DNA of 64,000 nucleotides from Manis javanica (GCF_040802235.1 NC_133169.1:43779034-43843033), one strand, 5' to 3'. Counted from the stretch's first letter, positions 36,046-47,679 are shown. Notes: a model not told the origin generated them from the letters alone. Translations and numbers: made by a program.

Positions 36046-39000
36046 TCAGGAAATTACAGAGGATGGGTTGAGTGGGAAGGGACAGGGGACATGGGCTGGG
36101 GAAGAGCCCTCACATACAGCACTTTGGGTGCTCGGGCGGAAGGCCTCATGAACAAACAAGGCTGCCAGAGTATGTTCAAAGAAGGTTCCTGTCTCCTCCA
36201 TGCACTCCATCCATCGCTGGTGGGCAGACTATGGAGACAAAGCTGAAATGAGACAACATTCTCCCCAGTCCACTTCCCTAGGCTAATCTTGTCTAGGCCT
36301 TCAGAGGATGTGTTCTTTTCTGGCCGTTCTGTGTTTGTCTCACTTTATTATCCCTTTCGGTGACACCCACTAGGGTTATTGCTATTCAGCAAAAAGGGGC
36401 ATACTTTCTCCAGAATTAATTTTATGAGCCTGAGTTGGGTGAATCATCCTTGTTTATTGTCTATTGAATTTGAAAGCAAGGCGTCTTCCTGGAAAACCAA
36501 AAGGGTTCTGGGAAGGATAAGACTAGCAGCTAAACCTGTACCTTGGCAGTTCTGTTGTTTGCCCTGTCCCCACCCACCACACACACAGCTCTGGGAGGCC
36601 AGCAATGACTCCCAACCTCCCATGCTTCTTTGCTTACAATGGAAATTAGAAAAAGTAATTCTTCCCTCCCAGCACCTTCCCTACTCTCCAAATAGTTATC
36701 ATTGATCATATGGTAGGACCTTGTCTTGTGAAGAAAATGATCAGAGTGAAATTGGATTTGAGTTGCCATGTTGTTTGGTAGAAGAAAAAGACAAAAGAAA
36801 AGACTAAATATATGAATTCAGACAGCTAAGAAATTAAGCCAAATCAGGGAAGGGAAAATAAGATGAGAAAAAGCATGTCTTTGACTTCAAAGGCATGGAG
36901 ACAGTTAGACAAAAACTCAAGAGAGCCTTGGCAACTGGGGTATTTTTTAACAACAGAAAGGGAAGAATAAGAAACATAAGAATTGCTGTGGAGGTTTTGG
37001 TGGTGGACTTGGATGGCTGTGGAGGTGGTCAGCCCAGCAAGGACACAGGGCAAACAGAGAGGCGTGCTCAAGGGGCGGGGGTAAGGAATGGGACAGCCAG
37101 CCCACGGGAAGGTTGAGCTGGGACTTGGGAAAACCAGCTAATGTACTAATTTGGGTTAAGTGGGATGAAGTCACAAGACTTCATTCCAGTAATTTATTTA
37201 CTCCCCACAGATCTCCTGGAAGGGAAGGTAGTTAGGCTTCTATGCTCTCTGGTGCTGAGATTAGAGAGTTTATAGGGCTTCCCACCAAAGCAGCAGCAGA
37301 AAGGGAAGGCAGTGCTGCTGCCGATGAGGAAGACTCCCTGGGCCTGCCCGTTAGGCCTTCTATCCTTCTGGAGGTGGCTCCAGACCTGGCTGAGCACATT
37401 TGTGTGTTCTTATGAGGTTTACCGTCACCATGAGGTTTGTCAAGCACCTTCTCCTCTTTTGAGAAGGGACTGGACACTTCTGTAGTGTTCTAACTGGAGC
37501 TCTGAAGCACAAATGTGAAAAGAAACACAAAAAAGGAAAGCTGGGTCTGATATGCAATGACGATAAATGTGTAGGCTTGCTGGCCACCTGCAGCGTCTGT
37601 CCCCAGGCAGCAGCAAACACATCAACCTTGAGCTAGGCAGTGTGGGCCTGCCTGTCCTGTCCTTGTCTTGAGCTGTTTTCTGATCCCTTTCCCTGGTGTC
37701 TGCCCATTCTCCAACAGCCTTTGCCTGCTCCTTGCCTGTCCCCATAGCCTGGGCCACAGCAGGCTCTGACCTGGTTACCAGGGAACAGAGATGCCCCCTC
37801 AGACTATCCATTGCTCACCCTTGTGGAACTCTGGGATTGTTTTGGTCAGATTTGTGCTGGGCCACATGTCCTTTGAATAGGAAAATAATTTCCAGAATCT
37901 ACAAATAAATGTAGCCATTAGGGGTGGAGGCTGCCTGGTTACATATTCATGTACTGGGGATTACAAGCATCTGAGCTGTCTCTCAAGACATGGAATATAA
38001 AATATACCATATATTTTAGAAATAGAGAAAGACAGGAAATAGGAAGAAAAATCACTGCTAAAATATAAAGGATGGAAAAAATACTTTAAACCCAATATAA
38101 TGAAGCTAAGTAAATTAATTTTAGGGAACAGAAGAAAAGTTACAGATATAACCTTAAAACCATGCATAATAATATTTGAGAAAGGATAGCAATCAAGAAA
38201 AATTCCAAGAGTCTGGAGGAAAGTAAAAATTTGCCCAATTTTCAGTAGGGGTAAAGTAGATTTTAGAGATTATAGGCTAGCTAAGAATCCTTAATGTTAA
38301 TTTATAAACAAAATTTCAGAATAAATCATTGAAATGACCATTTTTCAACAATTGGATAGTAATGTGTGGCCACTAAGGCCAGAAGAGAATCACTGAGGAC
38401 AAATAATGCCAAAATAATACCAATTTTTCTGGTTAAAGGTTCACCGAAGTAGAATAAACCACAGACCAGGACTCACAAACTCAAAGTCAGGCCATGTGGT
38501 GGCTTAGGTGAGAAGAGTCCCACATCAGAGCCTCAGGATATGGAGGGGTGACGGCAAATTGGAGAGGCACGCCCAGTCCAAATGGGGCTACATTATTTAG
38601 CTCCAGCCAATTGTTGTGCCTGGAGAAGGGCTAGCCCAGTGCTGCCCAGGTCTCACATTCACCACAAAAAATAGAGGGCTGGAAAACTGATATAGGCATG
38701 CCGTCTCCCAATTTTTGAATGTTAGTGATTAAGTCAAAGTTTGTGAAGAGCTTTAAAGACAAACAAACACATCTGTTGGTCACATTCCTCCTCAAAGAAC
38801 CACCCAACACCACCTCTGAAGGGTAAATTCAGCATTTACTAAATGTGGTGCTGACTTAAAACCCCCATAATTCAGATACACCAGCTATAGATATGTGACT
38901 AATACCTGTTTCCTCTTCCTCACAGAATGTAGACATAGGTGGCTGGACAACAGGTGAAACAATATATTGTATTGAAAGTTCTCTGTGAACTCCAATGTAC

Positions 39001-39229
39001 TATCCCACCCTGTTCACATTATCTTAATTTCAAGAAGGCATTTAGTAAAACCACAAATGAAGTCCTTGTGAATTAGATGAAGAAATCTGTTGGATGATAG
39101 TGTAATTTGAGCAGATTCTTAGCTGGCTGCACCATAACAAAACATCAGTGATTAGTGACTCCAAGTTAGTATGAGCCTCCTTGGTTGTCCTACTAAAAAC
39201 TGTAACATGCCCAGTCCTCCCCTCCAACT
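36046..39229. other. no gene recognised
   Basis: Mostly unassigned sequence. I searched the minus strand here for the missing KEL exons (11-19), in particular the HELLH zinc-binding exon and the conserved segment WMNEET, and found neither. Reading frames of 60-123 residues (for example 37,440-37,811 minus) show no known domain. Confidence 0.45.
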
Positions 39230-39410
39230 TATGCTTCCATAAAAGTTATCACCACCTAACATATTCATTTAGTTAACTGCCTTTCTTCCTCCATTGGAAT
39301 GTAAGTGTCTTGAGGGCAAGGATTTTTGTCCATGTGGTATCCTAGAGAAGTGTCTGGCATATAGTACCTGCTCAATAAATATTTGTTGCATGAATGAATA
39401 GATGAATTTA
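39230..39410 (+). mobile_element. L2 3' end
   Basis: 'ggaatgtaagtgtcttgagggca' style ending followed by 'ctcaataaatatttgttgca': typical L2 terminus in sense orientation. Confidence 0.75.
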
Positions 39411-40609
39411 TAGCTACCTCTTCAAAAATCTGACCTAATGCTTTTCCTTCTTCAGGTTCTTAACAGTCTAGATGAAGATACACTGAATAAAACTGCAAAT
39501 GACTCACAGTACAAATACAATGGATGATTGAAATGAAGGCTAAAATTACCTGAATTAATTGGGATATTGAGCTGAATATAAAAGTTCACATTCAATGGGT
39601 ATAAATGTGAAGTCCTTCTTTTACTTCCTAAAACTCAGCTTCTCAAGTTTTATAAGAGAAAGACCTGGCTTAACAGCCATTTTCATTGACTGCATATTCA
39701 AAATTAATCAACAAAATTTGGTCAGATGATGAGGCCTAGTGATCTTTCTATATAAGGACACTATAAATTAGACTTCATTCAGAAGAACATGGTTAGAAAT
39801 CAGTCATTAATGACCATTACATAGGAGCACAAATTTTGGTCAAATCAAGGACAAAACATTGGTAGGGTCTTTGACCCTCTGACACCCACCATGCATCCCT
39901 CAGGAAATCCTGTTGCTTACCTTCAAAATACATTCTTCTAAAATGTGAAACAGATCAATCCTTCTATAGGCCCTCCTTTCATGCAGGAGAAAGTGAAAGT
40001 TCTTACAGTGACCTATCAGGCCTGTACATCCCATTCCCTCCCAGATTTCCTTCTATTATCTGATTTCACTTTCTCTGCCCCCATTGTACTGGCTTCCTTG
40101 CTGATTCTCAATCACCCAGGGCTCCAGCAGCAGCAGGCAGAGCCTTCCATGCAAGCCTAGCCATTGCTTCTCAGCCAGGGGCACCAGGAGGACCCAAGTT
40201 CTAGCTAGCCCACTACAGGCCTTGTCCCAATGAAATGGCATCCCTTTCTTTGCCAGAAAACCCCTTCAAGTCTGTAGACACTTCATCAGTTGAACCTCCT
40301 GCAGAGATCTGCTGGTCATTCAACCCTTTTCTGACCTCTCCCTCTTGGGAGCTCCAAGAGTATCCATTGTTAAAACAGGTTTCTTGGAATGCAGCCACAC
40401 CCATTCATTTACTTAGTGTACAGCTGCTTTTATGCTTCATGGACAGAGCTAAGTAGTTGCAACACAGACTGTATGGACTGCAAAAACAAAAATATTTACT
40501 ATCTTGACCTTTATAGAAAGAATTTGTCAACCCATTTTCTGCAACACTGCTTATTTCTCAATCCTGTGCAGTATGTGGTTAAAAAAAAATGGCCTTGTGA
40601 GCCAGAGAA
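39411..40609. other. no gene recognised
   Basis: No coding region or nameable repeat seen. Confidence 0.4.
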
Positions 40610-40790
40610 ATCTGTTTTAGAATCTGTTCCTTCAATTATGAGCTATGTGATCTTGGGAATGCTATTCATCCTTTCTGAGGACCTCAGAGCATTTCAGGGA
40701 GGATTAAATAAAATCATTTACACAAAGTGCTCATGCAGTGCCTGAAGTACAGTAACTGCTCAGTGTTTACCAGCTGTTATTATTAGGGGT
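40610..40790 (+). repeat. MIR SINE
   Basis: Sense MIR: 'gagctatgtgatcttgggaa', 'ttcagggaggattaaataaa', ending 'ctgcctgaagtacagtaac'-like text and TTATTATT. Confidence 0.75.
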
Positions 40791-41234
40791 CGTATTTCAT
40801 ACTGTTGTTCCAAAGAAGCGAAGAGGCCCCAAGGTCATGCAACTTTTGGTTGGTAGAGCTTGACTCAGCTTTTAAGTACAAGGACAACTCTGTACCATAA
40901 TGCATGTATGTGAGGATGTGTATAATATATAAGGGATATATATATACATGTATTTATGTATATAAATGATGGAGAATTTAGCAATTTGTAAGCCTTCTAA
41001 GTTGCCTAGGTGTGAGTTTTGATGTTGGCGGTTAACACTGTTCAAGAAGTGCCATCAGGCCATGGTTCTGAGATCTACAGGAGGCTGTTTTTTTGCCAGG
41101 GATTGTGTAGCAACCACAGCTAAGAGGAGCTGGGGCTCTGTTCTGCTTCATCGGAGGCGACAGAAAGGCCGGGCAGAAGCTTCTTGGTGAAGTGCTCACC
41201 TGAGGGAAAGTCCTAAGGAGATGTATCTGCCTGT

Positions 41235-41470
41235 TTTTAGCACAGTGATTAAACACACAGACCCTGGAGCCAGACTGCCAGAGTTCAAATCCTAGCTCTA
41301 TCAATTTAAAAGCTATATTTGTTTGAGCAAGTTCCTTAACTTTAGGGCTCAATTTCCCTGTCTGTAAAACAGGGATAAAATGGTGTGCCTACTTCATGGA
41401 ATTGTGATTATTAAATCAGCCCATGTATCTAAAGGGTATAGAAAAATGAATAGCACATTATACAGTCTTA
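41235..41470 (+). repeat. MIR SINE
   Basis: Sense MIR: 'gagttcaaatcctagctcta', 'gcaagttccttaactttagg', 'tttccctgtctgtaaaacag'. Confidence 0.8.
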
Positions 41471-42330
41471 ATAAGCAAAAACTGCATTCCAGTGCCCAGT
41501 ACATACATTTCCCCTTTCTGCATTCCATAGATATTTCAGGTTGCCAAAGCAGTGAATTTCTCTAAGGTAGAAAAAAAGGTCCACAAATTACCAAGAAAAA
41601 AACTTCTGTCATTTTCAATACTAAACTAAGGCCTTCCTTCACTGAGGGCAGAGCATAACTAATGTTTTAAATACCTCCACTTGCATCTGGATGTATTCAA
41701 CCTCGGATTTCAAAGTTCTCAGTAAAGGAGTGTCTCCACATCTTACATAACACAGTGGACCTCAGTTAGTGAAGTGCATTTGCTACACAGCCCCCTCCTA
41801 ATGTGTGTCAGCATCTATACCATGAAGCCTGTGCTTTAGCCCAATGGATCCTACTGGACATCAGAAATGAACTCTGTGTGGAACACATTTGCACACTGAA
41901 CACTGGAATCACCTAGACAGAGGGAAGGCCACTGCTTGCTATACTTGTCTCTCACTCTGATGAATACTTAGCTGTAGGTCCAGGTCCTTAAATCACAGAG
42001 CTCTGAATAACTAGGCAAAGAGTTTAAGGGTCATGACACAGGAAAAGAAGTTGTTGATAATTTTGGGATTTTATATTTAAACTTTAATACTCAACACAAG
42101 GCCATAAAGGTGGCCAGATGTGTGCCTAAAATCTGGTACCTGCTGCATCAGTTATCAACATGAACGTTGTATACCCAACTTGTCTGCTTCCATGGAAAGC
42201 CCAGACATGGAGGGGTATTTGCCCTCAGGTCCCCTCCCTGAAAGAGATATGCAGACATGTATCCCACAAAATGGCAGATGCTCCTTTGTTAGCCCCCAGT
42301 ATGGGAAAACTCGTCCCCTCCTCTCCTCAC
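41471..42330. other. KEL intron 10 side, no exon recognised
   Basis: Region immediately 3' of KEL exon 10 on the minus strand. The next expected exon (which begins PARPRW in human) is not visible. Confidence 0.45.
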
Positions 42331-42460
42331 CATGAGTGGTCAATTTGTCAGCTCTCATAGTTTCTGGTTCAGCATTCTGCGTGCCTCCTGGAATTTATTG
42401 TCCAAGGCTGGAGAAAGGGCCCCAACCAGCCCCAAGATCATGTGGCTCTGCAGAAAGTCC
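42331..42460 (-). pseudogene. KEL: KEL exon 10 remnant
   Basis: Acceptor ...CTCACAG before 42,460 and donor GTGAGG from 42,330. Its 130 bp equal the human exon. It encodes [20 protein letters not shown]... Two in-frame TGAs occur: one at 42,355-42,357 replacing an arginine codon (CGA to TGA, a CpG change) and one at 42,340-42,342. Confidence 0.92.
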
Positions 42461-43552
42461 CTGTGAGGAGTAAAGAGACCCACACAACCACTCCAGGGCT
42501 CTGGGGATGCTCCCTTGCAGAGGTGCCTTGAGACTCCTAAGAGAAGCCCCTTCTCCATATTTATAGAAAATAGCTGTTTGACATCAAGAAGAGCTTTTCT
42601 TGGGCTGTAGAATGATAGAAGGAACTAGCTTAAAAGGCAGATATCTCCAGTCACAGGGAGAGAAAGATCTGGGCTCTATGAAGACTCGACTAAAGGATTT
42701 AACAACACAGATTTGTCTACTTCCACAACCAAGAAATCTCAGCTCATTTGAAGATGTACCTATAAGCACAACACAGCTGGGATTAAGACCTTTCTCTGCC
42801 CTGCTGGCAACTCTGTTCCCAGGTATGGTCTGCACCCTTATGTAAACCTGTTCACACCTGCCTGTATGCTTGTTTGCTTCCTTCAAAAGGAAATTTCTAG
42901 ATGTAGCTGCCATTTAGTTCTGAAGGGACCATTAATAAGGGCCCTGAACTCAAGCCCCTGGAAGGAAGCCACTGTCTTCATATGGTGGCCACACAGTCAT
43001 CAGTGGTGGCAGAGAGCTCAACACCAAGCTTCACCTGATGTCCTGCACCCTCCTCAGCCTGTCTTCCCCATAAGGACCCCAGAATCCTCTCACCCAGCTG
43101 AGAAATGGCCTCTCCTTCAGCTCTTTACCCAGAGCACCCCAGCCTTTACCTTCTCCACCCACTCCTCTCATGTGCCTCTACCTCCTGCCCACACCCCTCA
43201 GCTGTTAGCAAGGCATGCACACCTGAGCTGTCCCCAGTGACTGGCCACCCAGCATCCCCTCCTGCTCAGTGGCTCCCCACAGGCCAGGTTCTGCTGGATG
43301 CCTGCATCCTTCATCTCATGTGCGTTCCCCTTCCCCATGATCCCAAGCCTCTCAGACCTCCTGTTTCCTCCACTGCCTCTTAGGCCATCCATCCCACCCC
43401 TTCTCTCTTTTCTCACATGTCTGTGGATCCCTCCCATCCTCCTGAAGGCTCTTACCATCCTTCATTCTCCAAAATCTTCCTTGGCCCTGAGGCCCCTGGG
43501 CCCTCAACCCCTCTCCCCACCACCCTCCTTCCCTGATACCGGCTCTGCAAAC

Positions 43553-43701
43553 CTGTGCTCCAGCAGGTGCTCTTCCATTAATTGTGACATGTTTTTCAAA
43601 TAATCCAGGTCATGGACCACAAGGGGCTGGGAGGGGCTCAGGGACATGGGTGTGAATGTCGCTTGCAAGCAGGACAACCAGTCGATGGCAGGGGCCATTG
43701 C
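43553..43701 (-). pseudogene. KEL: KEL exon 9 remnant
   Basis: 149 bp, open, between an AAG acceptor and a GT donor (GTTTGC). Encodes [15 protein letters not shown]... through [14 protein letters not shown], with most residues identical to human. It splits an arginine codon AG|G with exon 10, as in human. No lesion seen apart from substitutions. Confidence 0.93.
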
Positions 43702-45084
43702 CTTAGAGCTGGGAGACAAAGGTTGACTGTGAGGGGCAGGAAAGGAAGAGACAGGGAGTCCCCTCCCTCAGGGTTTGAGAGGGACTACAGAGGGAGGTGG
43801 CTGACGGAAGGGATGGAGCCAGGAAGATCAAGCAACGAGGTCGAGAAGGCTGGGGAGAGAAATCCTCATGCGATTACTTTCCCCCTATCTTAAAAACACT
43901 TCCACATGACTCCATTGTCATATTTTATGTCCAAACATTCAAGAACTAAAAGTCATCTGTACCCCTGCTTTCACTTCCTTACCTCCCCTCCTAGACTCCC
44001 TGCAATCTGTGTCCATTCCCAGAACTGTCTTCCTAGTATCTTCCAGAAGCTTTCCTCCTAGAAGGAAGGAGCATTCCTTGTTCTCTGGGCTCTAAAATCC
44101 CTGGACATAAGTGACCCACCCTCCCAAAGCTGGCTCCTCCCCGTCCTCTCAGGTCACCCCTGGGGCTCTGACTCCCCCCTTCCTGGTGCTCTTGGTCTTC
44201 TCGGCCCCCTTGCCCCTCACTGGGGTGCTTCTCTGCTTTCCCTGCACCCATGATTCCCCTGAGAGTCCATCCATTCTCAGGATGTAACCAACCTCCTCTG
44301 ATTCACACCAAATCAAAACCGCAGTCTTTCTCTGATTTCTGCGTTTTGCTTATTTATATTCTGTCTCCAAGCCCTCCAGTCACCGTGGACCATCACCACG
44401 AAGATTCCGTGGCCTAAATCCTCGTGCCTGGCCTTCCTTTCCATTTCTGCCACAGTCATCTTAGTTCAGAGCCTCTGAATTGCTCATCTGAATTTCCCCA
44501 GGTTTCCCTCCAAAACTGCTGACTCAACCTAAAGCTCAGTGTACAACCACCACATTTGAAAGACCTCAGTAGGCGGCCCCCCTTTTTTTTCCTGTTATGT
44601 CAAAAGTGATTGCCTTGGTCTGGTTTCTTAGCCCAGGAATAATCAGGCCCGATCTCATGTTTTCAGCCCTACTCTCACTGCCCACGGCACCTCATCCCTA
44701 CCCCAAAACTTCTGCTCAACAAACCAGCCTCCTCCTGAGCTCACAGAGGAGCACACCATCCCAGGCTCCCCCCTTAGCTCAGGACCTCCCTGCAGCCCTT
44801 CTGAGGCCCTGCAGCTCCACCTTCACCTGTTCAGACCAACCAGGCTTCGAGGTTCGGCTCACAATCCCCCCGCTCTGATCCTTTCCCGAAACCATTTCAG
44901 TTCTTAACTATCCCCATAGTCCACACCAGTTACACTGAGCACACGGCTTAGAACCGAACCTTAGAACGCCTCACACTGATGATCAGTTCCTCTTAAATAT
45001 TTATCCTCATATAATTTTGAGGAAATTTTGAAAGTAGGAGCTGAATATGCAGCATCATGATGCCCAGCACAATACTGACGCTGC

Positions 45085-45720
45085 CAATGTTTATATTTAT
45101 TTACTTGTTGAACATACATGTGTTGTGGGCCTCTAGATGCCTGGCCCTGTGCTAGGTCCTGGAGAACAAAGGTGAGTAAGGTGTGGTCCTACTTGTAAGA
45201 GACTCGGTTTTCAACCTGTGTTTAATGCTAAGAGCGTGGGGAATGGGAGGACACAGGGTTCACCCAACTCATAGCCAGGGAGTCAGGGAGGGCTTCCTGG
45301 AAGAGATAATAAAGCCAAAATTTGAAAAATCTGTACAAGTTTTCCAGGCTGAGTGGGATGTTGGGGAGGAATGTTGCAGGCAGAGAGCCATGTGTGCAAA
45401 GAACTGAGGAATATTCTTGGAGCTGTAAAGGAATGGCTTGGGGCTTCAGGGGGAGGGTTGTGGTGGGAGATGAGGCTGGCAAAGCATGTACAGGTCAGAC
45501 TGCAGCAGGACTTGCAATGCTTTGCTAAGGATGAAGAATGAGGTCCTAGTGACCTGGTGAGCCATCGAAGGCATTCAGAGACAATAGCATAATTTGCTCA
45601 TTTTAGAAAGGTCCCTCTGGCAAAAATGAAAAACAAATATGAGGAGGGCAGGACTGGAGATAGGGGACTAAGTAAGAGGCTCTGGGGGTCGTCCAGGCAA
45701 GCAGTCAGGAGGAGCAGAGC
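45085..45720 (-). mobile_element. L2 fragment within KEL intron
   Basis: Reverse L2: 'gcctggccctgtgctaggtc' near its end, 'agggagggcttcctggaaga', 'ggcagagagccatgtgtgca', 'aggtccctctggcaaaaatg'. It occupies part of the interval where KEL exons 7 and 8 would be expected. Confidence 0.75.
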
Positions 45721-45920
45721 ATTGGCACCTTCTCAGACTGGCCCTGCGGTGCCCTTCCCTCATCTCACCTAGTGGCCCTGCCCCTCACACCCGTAATTTT
45801 CCCTAAAGATAGGTCTCTTCCCTACGCTGTGTATTCGTCCTGTCTCCCCCCCCCCCACCCGGCCTCCTTGCAGTGATGACAGCCCAGGTCTCACTGCCCT
45901 GTTGCTCGTGCCCCCCTCAC

Positions 45921-46066
45921 CTGGATGACTGGAGCGTGTGGCAGGCTGGGGTGAGGTCGCAGATAGGCTCTGAAAATGGGAAGTAATGGTACTGATTCAT
46001 AAGAAGTCTGAGAGTTTGGTTAAAGTCCAAGGAAGTCCAGTTCCTAGAGATTCACCAGCCTCCAAG
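45921..46066 (-). pseudogene. KEL: KEL exon 6 remnant
   Basis: Acceptor TTCCCAG and donor CAG|GTGAGG are intact. Encodes [19 protein letters not shown] and, after a frame change, [17 protein letters not shown]. The human exon is 147 bp; this is 146. The missing base lies at the FF codons (about 45,972-45,975). A TGA at 46,052-46,054 replaces arginine. The sequon carrying the human K/k polymorphism is kept as N-Q-T, i.e. threonine at the position of human residue 193. Confidence 0.92.
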
Positions 46067-46362
46067 CTGGGAAGAGGAGAGACACGGCTCAGCACGGGAG
46101 CACCCTCTCTGAGACTCACCCCCATCCGCAGACGGCTGCTCCTTGCTGACCTCTCCTCATGCCCCCTCATCCCTCTGGGGCCCCACCTCTATCCTCCTTC
46201 CTCCACTCTCACCCAAGGGTTAAGATACTTCTGCAGGGTTGTCATTTCCATGTCCTTCCTAGCCCTTGGGGATCCCTAGGAAAGAGACCCACCCTCTAGA
46301 TACAAAAAAGGCAGCCCTGAGCATACATTGGTATCTAGGAAAGTGGATGCCCGAGGTCTTAC

Positions 46363-46487
46363 CTCCTCAGTACCTTGTCCGAGGGGACCAGCCCCTGCAG
46401 CCTCAGTGGCACCTGCGTCCATGCAGGCCATGTAGAGCTGGAAGGCTTTCTCCTGCCCAGAGCCCAGATGCCAGGAACCGGGGGCTT
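46363..46487 (-). pseudogene. KEL: KEL exon 5 remnant
   Basis: 125 bp, the same length as human. Acceptor TTTTTTAG and donor GAG|GTAAGA are good. Encodes [20 protein letters not shown] then [17 protein letters not shown], with no stop. This is one of the two best preserved exons. Confidence 0.93.
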
Positions 46488-46956
46488 CTAAAAAAGGAAG
46501 CGTGGGAGAATTAAAGATGCAGAGACATGCAGGGTCGCTGGGAGACACTTTGTTCACAGGAAGGAAAGGGAAGCCTCTGCGGGAACAGAAGGACGGGGAG
46601 GAATGGAGGAAAATCGGGAAGATGGGACAACCGCTCATCGTGGGACAGATGGACTCCACGGAGGAACGAGAGTGGGGAAAGGGAGTGTGGAGAAGGCTGC
46701 GAGGGAAATACAGGCAAGGTCAATGTGAAAATAGGAGGAAAACAAAGGGGAGGAAAGGATGCAAGAGGAAAAAGCAGGCCACGGGTGATGGAGAAAGGGT
46801 GGGCAGGGAAGGCAGGAGGAGACTGGATGAAGACATCAGGAACATTCGGGAAGCCAGAGAGCCTGGAAGGACTGCAGAGAGGAGCCCTCGTACGGGAATG
46901 TTCAGCAAAGGGGAGGCGGAGGCGCGGACCCCAGGAAGCAGACACACAGACACGGA

Positions 46957-47122
46957 CAACACCCCAGACACATGCCCATTTGCAAGGGTCTGGAAGGAAG
47001 TACTGGTTCCTGTGGCCTTTCACCAGGCAGAGCTGAAGAAATCGGCACAGGGCGCCGCACTGCGGTTCCCGGAGGCCAGGTACGAGCCCAGAGATCACTG
47101 CACACAGGCGTCTCACAGGGGC
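46957..47122 (-). pseudogene. KEL: KEL exon 4 remnant
   Basis: Starts after CCCCGCAG at 47,122. First reads PCETPVCSDLWA (human-like), then a 1-bp deletion near 47,083 shifts frame to LASGNRSAAPCADFFSSAW, followed at once by TGA (47,020-47,022) where human has glycine. A conserved cysteine just before it is tryptophan. TSFQTLA can still be recognised beyond the stop; the 3' end of the exon and its donor are too diverged to fix. Confidence 0.85.
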
Positions 47123-47331
47123 CTGCGGGGAAGGCTCAGAGCTGGGGGACGGAGAGAGGCGAGGGCTCCCCGGGGTCTCAGCAGAGAACGCCTGCAGGAC
47201 CAGGGGGAGACCCCAGGGAGAAGGAACCAGTCAGAGGGCGGGAGCCTCAGGGGAACGGACGGACAGACGGACAGGGCCCACATGTGGGGGGGGGGGGCGA
47301 CTCAGTGGGGGGGTTCCCGGATCTTGCTTAT

Positions 47332-47484
47332 GAGGGCCACAGCTCCAGAAGGTGTAGAACAAAAGCACAGAAGAACCAAGGAGCAGACCGAAGAGCAGGG
47401 CAGCCATCAGCCCCCGCTGGGCCAGGGCCCGCGGTCGACACGGTCGGCTCTGTACGGCGGGCAGGCCCTGTTCTGGAGACCTCT
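47332..47484 (-). pseudogene. KEL: KEL exon 3 remnant (transmembrane exon)
   Basis: 153 bp, open, acceptor CCCGCAG. Encodes the cytoplasmic juxtamembrane part, the signal-anchor helix (LMAALLFGLLLGSSVLLFY) and SCGP, which holds the cysteine equivalent to human C72 that bonds to XK. Joining its last bases GGCCCTC to exon 4 (GCCCCTGTGAG) restores the human-like reading GPRPCE, which fixes the boundary. The donor there reads ATAAGC instead of GTAAGC (47,330-47,331). Confidence 0.92.
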
Positions 47485-47597
47485 CTGCGGGAACCAGCAA
47501 GGGACAACCGCAGGGTGGAAGCGTCATGAGAGAGGGGCGGGGACAGGGCAGGATAGGGGGTGGGGGTGACGAGTAAGTCAGTGCCAGGGCCCCTCTT

Positions 47598-47679
47598 CAT
47601 GGAGATAAGACTCCCCAGCCCCCTGGCACCCTGCGCCATGTGCACCCGGGGGCTGCACCAGCGGGGCCTGTCACGCATC
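47598..47679 (-). pseudogene. KEL: KEL exon 2 remnant (probable)
   Basis: Acceptor CTTACCCAG at 47,680. The end reads ARGLGSLISM, comparable to the human cytoplasmic tail segment AGGMGTLWSQ. After ATG the sequence is AAGAGG where a GT donor is expected, so this donor may also be lost. Similarity in the first half is weak. Exon 1 with the start codon was not identified. Confidence 0.6.

Larger units (their letters stand above)
42331..47679 (-). pseudogene. KEL: KEL pseudogene (Kell blood group glycoprotein), 5' half only
   Basis: KEL encodes a type II membrane glycoprotein of red cells: an M13 (neprilysin-like) zinc endopeptidase that activates endothelin-3 and is disulfide-linked to XK. Seven exons on the minus strand match human exons 2-6, 9 and 10 in order, with conserved text such as [20 protein letters not shown] and [10 protein letters not shown]. 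Exon lengths 5 (125 bp), 9 (149 bp) and 10 (130 bp) equal the human coding lengths. Lesions: donor of exon 3 changed GT to AT; exon 4 has a 1-bp deletion and a TGA; exon 6 has a TGA and a 1-bp deletion (146 instead of 147 bp); exon 10 has two TGAs. Exons 1, 7, 8 and 11-19 were not found; the latter carry the HELLH zinc site. Intron 6-9 holds an L2. The match to KEL is certain; the extent of loss is judged by eye. Confidence 0.93.

Noticed and set aside
36046..42330. KEL exons 11-19, HELLH zinc-binding exon
   Set aside because: Looked for the reverse complements of HELLHIF, FFEPTLAAL and WMNEET by eye and found none. A sensitive alignment is still needed.
47280..47320. G-rich run as a regulatory G-quadruplex
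   Set aside because: It lies in an intron of a pseudogene and could be a homopolymer sequencing artefact; no supporting feature.
46502..47569. Long + frame of 355 codons
   Set aside because: It lies opposite KEL exons 3-5, is rich in Arg/Gly/Glu from GC-rich sequence, and has no domain. It is an antisense shadow.
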